Made by a program: the position numbers and the translations under genes. 9,599 nucleotides of DNA from assembly GCA_902772945.1 (NCBI GenBank), contig CACYCU010000127.1, positions 1 to 9,599 on the forward strand. The letters run 5' to 3'. The notes below the pieces were generated by a model. That model was not told where the DNA came from, ran no database searches, and saw nothing but the letters and a program-made list of their open reading frames with translations. The stretch is from an uncultured bacterium (GTDB lineage: Bacteria > Cyanobacteriota > Vampirovibrionia > Gastranaerophilales > Gastranaerophilaceae). Below, piece after piece: positions 6,132-9,599 of this stretch; position 1 is the first letter of the stretch; every line of letters starts with the position of its first letter.

Positions 6132-6638
6132 ATGAAAAAAAATATAGTTTTGATAGGTATGATGGGTTGCGGAAAGACAACAGTGGGTTATGAATTGGCA
6201 AAAATTTTGCCGGATTTTGAATATGTTGACATTGATAAAGAAATCGAAAAAAGCACCCAGCAAAGAATTTCAGATATATTTTTAAGACATGGTGAAAGCT
6301 TTTTTAGAATGCTTGAAACTGAAAAAATTAAAAAAGTTTGTCAAAACAAAAACCAAATAATTTCAACGGGCGGAGGAGCTTTTGAAGATGAACAAAACCG
6401 AAAAAATTTAAAAAGTTCCGGACATATAATTTATTTAAAAACTTCTCCACAAGAAATTTTTAATCGCATAAAAACGGAAACCCACAGACCTCTTTTGAGA
6501 AAAGATTTTTCTGTAGAAAAAATTACAAATATTATGCAAAAAAGAGCAAAAAATTATGAAAAAGCTGATATAATAATTTTAACTGATAATAAAACTCCGC
6601 AAAAAATCGCAGAAGAAATAATTGAGGCAACAAAATGA
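6132..6638 (+). CDS. aroK: shikimate kinase
   Basis: This enzyme phosphorylates shikimate with ATP to shikimate 3-phosphate, the fifth step towards chorismate, in the cytoplasm. The 168 residues are the normal length. The Walker A loop GMMGCGKTT is at 9-17. Shikimate-binding residues correspond to D35 in VDID, R59 in FFRMLE and the GGG at 80-82. The lid contains HRPLL at 118-122 with R119, and R138 lies near the nucleotide site. The ATG at 6132 has no Shine-Dalgarno within the 15 bases before it (the sequence is A/T-rich), unlike the other genes on this strand. It overlaps aroB by four bases (ATGA). Pairing with aroB is a common arrangement in bacteria. All catalytic residues are intact. Confidence 0.95.
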   Translation: MKKNIVLIGMMGCGKTTVGYELAKILPDFEYVDIDKEIEKSTQQRISDIFLRHGESFFRMLETEKIKKVCQNKNQIISTGGGAFEDEQNRKNLKSSGHIIYLKTSPQEIFNRIKTETHRPLLRKDFSVEKITNIMQKRAKNYEKADIIILTDNKTPQKIAEEIIEATK

Positions 6639-7684
6639 GTGAAGTTTCTATAAACATTAAATCTCAAGAAATTAATTATCCTATCATTATTGAAAATGAG
6701 GCTATTTCTGATTTGAAAGAAAAAATTCTCAAATTTATAAATGAAAGAAAATATATTGTAATTATTTCTTCAAAAGTTGAAAAATTATACGGAAAAAATC
6801 TTGATTTTGAAAATAAATTTGTTCTAAAAGACGGTGAAAAAGAAAAAAATTTCAAAAATTTACAAAAAATATTAAATTTTGCTTTAAAAAACAAATTGGA
6901 TAGAAAAAGTGTTTTTGTAGCAATTGGCGGAGGCGTAGCCGGTGATATTTCGGGTTTAGCGGCATCTTTGTACATGCGCGGAGTTGATTTCGTTCAAGTA
7001 CCGACAACTCTGCTTGCATGCGTAGACAGTTCTGTCGGAGGAAAAACTGCTATTGATACCGATTTTGGTAAAAATCTAATCGGTTCTTTTTATCAGCCAA
7101 AAATAGTTTTTGTTAACCCAAAATTCTTAAAAACACTTGATAACACTCAATTTATGTCAGGTTTGGGAGAAGTTATTAAATACGCTTTTATTGAAAAAAG
7201 TACAAAGTGCGATGAAGAATTTAATTTAATAAATATATTGAATGAAAAAGATATATTTTCTAAAGATGAAAAATATCTTTCAAAAATTATTGAAATTTGT
7301 ATAAAACTTAAAAAATCAGTTGTAGAAAAAGATGAAAAAGAAAGCAACTTGAGAAGAATTCTTAACTTTGGTCACACATACGGCCATGCAATAGAAAAAA
7401 TTAATAATTACAAAAAATATACTCATGGCGAAGCTGTTATAGAAGGGATTAAATACGTTTTTAAAATAGCTTTGGAAAAAAATATTATAGACAAAAACTA
7501 CTATTTCTTTGCAATGGATGTAATTAAAAAGTTTAATTTCCGAAATATTCCGGAATATAAAAAAGAAAAAATGATAAAATTTATGCTGATGGATAAAAAA
7601 GCACAATCCGGAAAAATCGTTTTTGTATTACCTTGCGATTATTCAACAGTCAAAATATGCGAATTTTCAAAAGATGAATTTTGA
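6635..7684 (+). CDS. aroB: 3-dehydroquinate synthase
   Basis: This NAD- and metal-dependent enzyme converts DAHP to 3-dehydroquinate, the second step of the shikimate pathway. The 349 residues are typical. The NAD-binding segment is IGGGVAGDISG at 97-107, followed by VPTTLLACVDSSVGGKTAID (122-141) and FGKNLIG (144-150). Metal ligands are E179 in GLGEVIKYA, H247 in NFGHTYGHAIE and H264 in THGEAV. Active-site lysines correspond to K137, K146 and K182. The start overlaps the aroK stop as ATGA, with GAGG at 6624-6627 seven bases upstream, so translation is coupled. The protein is rich in Lys and Asn, as expected from the AT-rich coding. Confidence 0.96.
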   Translation: MSEVSINIKSQEINYPIIIENEAISDLKEKILKFINERKYIVIISSKVEKLYGKNLDFENKFVLKDGEKEKNFKNLQKILNFALKNKLDRKSVFVAIGGGVAGDISGLAASLYMRGVDFVQVPTTLLACVDSSVGGKTAIDTDFGKNLIGSFYQPKIVFVNPKFLKTLDNTQFMSGLGEVIKYAFIEKSTKCDEEFNLINILNEKDIFSKDEKYLSKIIEICIKLKKSVVEKDEKESNLRRILNFGHTYGHAIEKINNYKKYTHGEAVIEGIKYVFKIALEKNIIDKNYYFFAMDVIKKFNFRNIPEYKKEKMIKFMLMDKKAQSGKIVFVLPCDYSTVKICEFSKDEF

Positions 7685-7711
7685 TATGAAATTTTATGTT
7701 AGGATTTTTTT

Positions 7712-8233
7712 ATGGAATTTACCGAAAAAACATTAAACTCAAAACAAATATATAACGGAAAAATTGTTAAAGTTTTTTATGATGATGTAGAAATTTCTGA
7801 CGGTCAAAAAACATTTAGAGAAGTTGTTAGACATACAGGCGGAGTTGTTATATTAGCATTTAAAGGAAATAATATTTTGTTGGTAAAACAGTTCCGCTAC
7901 CCAATGAAAGAAGTTTTGTTAGAACTTCCAGCAGGAAAATTAGAAGCCGGTGAAGATCCGTTTATTGCAGCAAAAAGAGAGCTGGAAGAAGAAACCGGCT
8001 ATTGTGCAAAAAAATGGACGCCATTGGGATTTGTATACACATCACCCGGATATAGTGATGAAAAACTATATTTATATAAAGCCGAAGATTTATACTATAC
8101 TCAGTGCCATCCTGATAACGGAGAAATTATACAACCTTTGGAATATGAGTATAATAAGGTTATAGAAATGATTAATAATGGTGAAATTAATGATGCAAAG
8201 TCATTATGTTCACTATTGAGGGCAAAATTATGA
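7712..8233 (+). CDS. Nudix hydrolase, ADP-ribose pyrophosphatase type
   Basis: This enzyme probably hydrolyses ADP-ribose or a related nucleoside diphosphate sugar to AMP and a sugar phosphate, in the cytoplasm. The 173 residues contain a complete Nudix box from G75 to Y97: G75, E81, then REL at 89-91, EE at 93-94 and G96. The metal-binding glutamates are present. A proline at 112, about 15-16 residues beyond the box, is the marker that separates ADP-ribose pyrophosphatases from other Nudix groups. The N-terminal part (FREVVRHTGGVVIL, 35-48) also fits that family. AGGA at 7701-7704 lies 7 bases before the ATG. It follows aroB by 27 bases with no terminator and overlaps the HAD gene by four bases, so it is likely cotranscribed with both. 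The exact substrate is inferred. Confidence 0.9.
   Translation: MEFTEKTLNSKQIYNGKIVKVFYDDVEISDGQKTFREVVRHTGGVVILAFKGNNILLVKQFRYPMKEVLLELPAGKLEAGEDPFIAAKRELEEETGYCAKKWTPLGFVYTSPGYSDEKLYLYKAEDLYYTQCHPDNGEIIQPLEYEYNKVIEMINNGEINDAKSLCSLLRAKL
8218..8222 (+). promoter_or_regulatory. ribosome binding site deciding the HAD gene start
   Basis: GAGGG lies 7 bases before the ATG at 8230, which overlaps the nudix stop as ATGA. An in-frame ATG at 8206 lies deeper in the nudix gene and would add eight residues unlike the family. The motif-I spacing (D8, D10) also favours 8230. Confidence 0.7.
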
Positions 8234-9033
8234 TAAAAATGATTGCAACAGATATTGACGGAACTATTTTGGATTGGAATTTAGGGGATTTTACACCAAA
8301 ATTGAAAGAATGCATAAAAAGTTTGACTGAAGCAGGTATAAAAGTTGTATTAGTTACCGGAAGAATGCATGAATCCGCGATGGTTATGGCAAAAGAGTTA
8401 GGACTATCTACTCCTATAGTTTCCTATCAGGGAGGAATGATTAAAGAACAAAATGGAAAATGTCTGTACAGAAAGGATTTAGATCCTCAAAAAGCAAAAG
8501 AAATAATTAAATGGGCGAAAGATAATAATATTCACATAAATTTGTACATTGATGATACTCTTTATGTGGAAGAAGATAACGAAACCATAAAAAATTATGC
8601 CGGTGTCAGATATGTTAATTATAAAGTTTGTCCTTTTGATAAACTTGATATAAAAAATGTGAACAAAGTTCTTGCAATAAAATATAATGATGCTGAAAGC
8701 GTAAGCAAATGGGTTAAAATTTTGAGTGAAAAATATCCGGAGCTGTATATTGTTAAATCAACTCCGTTTTTCTGTGAAGTTTCAAATATTGATGCAAAAA
8801 AATCAAATGCAGTTGAATTTTTAAGAAATTATTGGGGAATAAAAAAAGAAGAAGTTTTGACTATCGGAGACCAAAATAATGATATTGAGCTTTTAAAATC
8901 CGGCGGAATAAAAGTTGCAATGGGAAACGGCACACCCGAATTGAAAGAATGTGCCGATTTCATAACTGATTCCGTCGAAAATGACGGATTTGTAAAAGCT
9001 GTTGAAAAATTTATTTCGTTCCCGGTACGGTAA
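8230..9033 (+). CDS. HAD-superfamily phosphatase, Cof/YidA type (subfamily IIB)
   Basis: This is a magnesium-dependent phosphatase of the Cof type, which usually removes phosphate from sugar phosphates or small phosphorylated metabolites. From the ATG at 8230 it has 267 residues, the usual length. Motif I is TDIDGTI with nucleophile D8 and acid/base D10. Motif II is VTGR with T43. K191 in AKKSNAVEFL is motif III. GDQNND (213-218), with D214 and D218, is motif IV. The large cap domain between about 80 and 185 fits the C2B cap. The start overlaps the nudix stop (ATGA). Its last 23 bases overlap the end of the converging gene on the other strand, and no terminator separates them. The substrate cannot be told from sequence; its place after a Nudix gene suggests metabolite clean-up. 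Confidence 0.92.
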   Translation: MIKMIATDIDGTILDWNLGDFTPKLKECIKSLTEAGIKVVLVTGRMHESAMVMAKELGLSTPIVSYQGGMIKEQNGKCLYRKDLDPQKAKEIIKWAKDNNIHINLYIDDTLYVEEDNETIKNYAGVRYVNYKVCPFDKLDIKNVNKVLAIKYNDAESVSKWVKILSEKYPELYIVKSTPFFCEVSNIDAKKSNAVEFLRNYWGIKKEEVLTIGDQNNDIELLKSGGIKVAMGNGTPELKECADFITDSVENDGFVKAVEKFISFPVR

Positions 9034-9535
9034 ATTTTGTTCCGCATCTTAAACAGAATATTTGTAGCCCCGGTTCATCATCATCCACATCATGGAAACC
9101 TTTGATATGAACATCTCCATTGGCATCAACATCTGTTTTGTATTTTGTTCCGCACCTTGGACAGGCAACAAATTTGTAACCGTTTGCTTCCTGAACTCTT
9201 GCTATTTCACTTTTTCTTGCTTTTGGTAAATAAGCTTCGAGATTAACTTTATGTTCATGAATTTCACCTGTTGCCAGACCATAGTCAGAATCAATTTTTA
9301 CAATTACAGCATCTCCGTATACTGTTGCTTCTTGGGTTTTATCAGCAATTTGGCAAATTTCTATATGCATATTAATAAGAGCATTAGCACCGAGTAGGTC
9401 TGCATTTTCGCAAGCTTTCTTTAATGCTGTTTGGCGATAATTTGAACCCTCTGCTGAAGATGCTGTTCCAAATACAACAGCTTTGTATTCTAAGATTTTA
9501 TATCCTCCAAGATTATCTCCTGCTGATATTAACAT
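9011..9535 (-). CDS. YbjQ/DUF74-like domain fused to a C-terminal zinc ribbon, function unknown
   Basis: This 174-residue protein has no signal peptide. Residues about 8-82 resemble the small YbjQ (DUF74, putative heavy-metal-binding) fold: GYKILEYKAVVFGTA near the start, then ALKKACENADLLGANALINM (37-56), then ATVYGDAVIVK (70-80). The helix and GANALIN segment are the most family-like parts. A linker of about 40 charged residues follows. The C-terminal part holds two knuckles, C125-x-x-C128 and C161-x-x-C164, both within a CxRCGTK context. This is a zinc ribbon with an acidic loop (HDVDDDEPG) between the halves. The ATG has a strong GGAGG 6 bases upstream. The biological role is unknown; zinc binding by the ribbon is a confident inference, while the link to DUF74 is moderately sure. 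Confidence 0.7.
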   Translation of the reverse strand: MLISAGDNLGGYKILEYKAVVFGTASSAEGSNYRQTALKKACENADLLGANALINMHIEICQIADKTQEATVYGDAVIVKIDSDYGLATGEIHEHKVNLEAYLPKARKSEIARVQEANGYKFVACPRCGTKYKTDVDANGDVHIKGFHDVDDDEPGLQIFCLRCGTKFTVPGTK

Positions 9536-9541
9536 TTTATA

Positions 9542-9599
9542 CCTCCAAATTCTATATTTATATAATAAGATATATTTTTTTTTTTTACATCATATAATA
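9542..9599 (-). promoter_or_regulatory. AT-rich upstream region of the zinc-ribbon gene
   Basis: GGAGG on the minus strand at 9546-9542 is the ribosome binding site. Beyond it the sequence is nearly all A and T, with several TATAAA/TATTAT-like words around 9558-9567 and a run of 13 T on the plus strand at 9574-9586. A promoter is expected here, but no single pair of boxes stands out. Confidence 0.35.

Noticed and set aside
7316..7606. Minus-strand open frames inside aroB (also 6676-6975 and 7147-7347)
   Set aside because: They arise from A-rich lysine and asparagine codons read backwards, giving Phe/Ile/Ser-rich products with no start signals.
8206..8229. Upstream ATG as the HAD start
   Set aside because: It would extend the overlap with the nudix gene to 28 bases and lacks a well-placed ribosome binding site. 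The ATG at 8230 has one and fits the family N-terminus.

Overview
The window is AT-rich bacterial chromosome with tightly packed genes and short gaps (the largest is about 250 bases). Eight of ten start codons have a clear Shine-Dalgarno sequence. I see no tRNA, rRNA, CRISPR array, transposase or phage gene. The content is mostly housekeeping: chaperone, periplasmic protease, shikimate pathway, Nudix and HAD hydrolases. CtpA has a signal peptide, so the cell exports proteins. DnaK lacks the roughly 23-residue ATPase-domain insert typical of Gram-negative DnaK, yet parts of it (a stretch ending ADDASAYLGE) read like cyanobacterial DnaK. The gene set and composition would fit a low-GC gut-type lineage, such as a non-photosynthetic cyanobacterial relative (Gastranaerophilales/Melainabacteria) or a Firmicute. 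This placement is inference, not a firm call.

Layout. (1) 1-1470, minus strand: dnaK, missing its 3' end at the window edge. (2) 1471-1717: an intergenic region with three parts: the AT-rich dnaK leader, a distinct GC-richer and hairpin-rich island (about 1559-1690), and a strong terminator. (3) 4666 down to 1718, minus strand: a probable three-gene unit encoding a small Cys-rich TSCPD-type protein, a cytoplasmic TIM-barrel glycosidase-like protein, and a 430-residue ferritin-like putative diiron protein. The last two are coupled, because the ribosome binding site of the second overlaps the stop codon of the first. (4) 4667-4856: a divergent promoter region. (5) 4857-6077, plus strand: ctpA, a secreted PDZ/S41 protease, with its own terminator. 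(6) 6132-9033, plus strand: aroK-aroB-nudix-HAD, a compact run with two ATGA start/stop overlaps. (7) 9535 down to 9011, minus strand: a YbjQ/DUF74-like domain fused to a zinc ribbon, converging on the HAD gene with a 23-base overlap of coding ends.

How the genes work together. AroB (step 2 of the shikimate pathway) and AroK (step 5) supply chorismate precursors. The Nudix enzyme (ADP-ribose pyrophosphatase type) and the HAD phosphatase downstream look like metabolite clean-up functions that share the transcript. The least understood part is the minus-strand unit pairing a glycosidase-like barrel with a diiron ferritin-like protein, together with the structured island just downstream of it. 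I did not find clear evidence of a new defence or mobile system.
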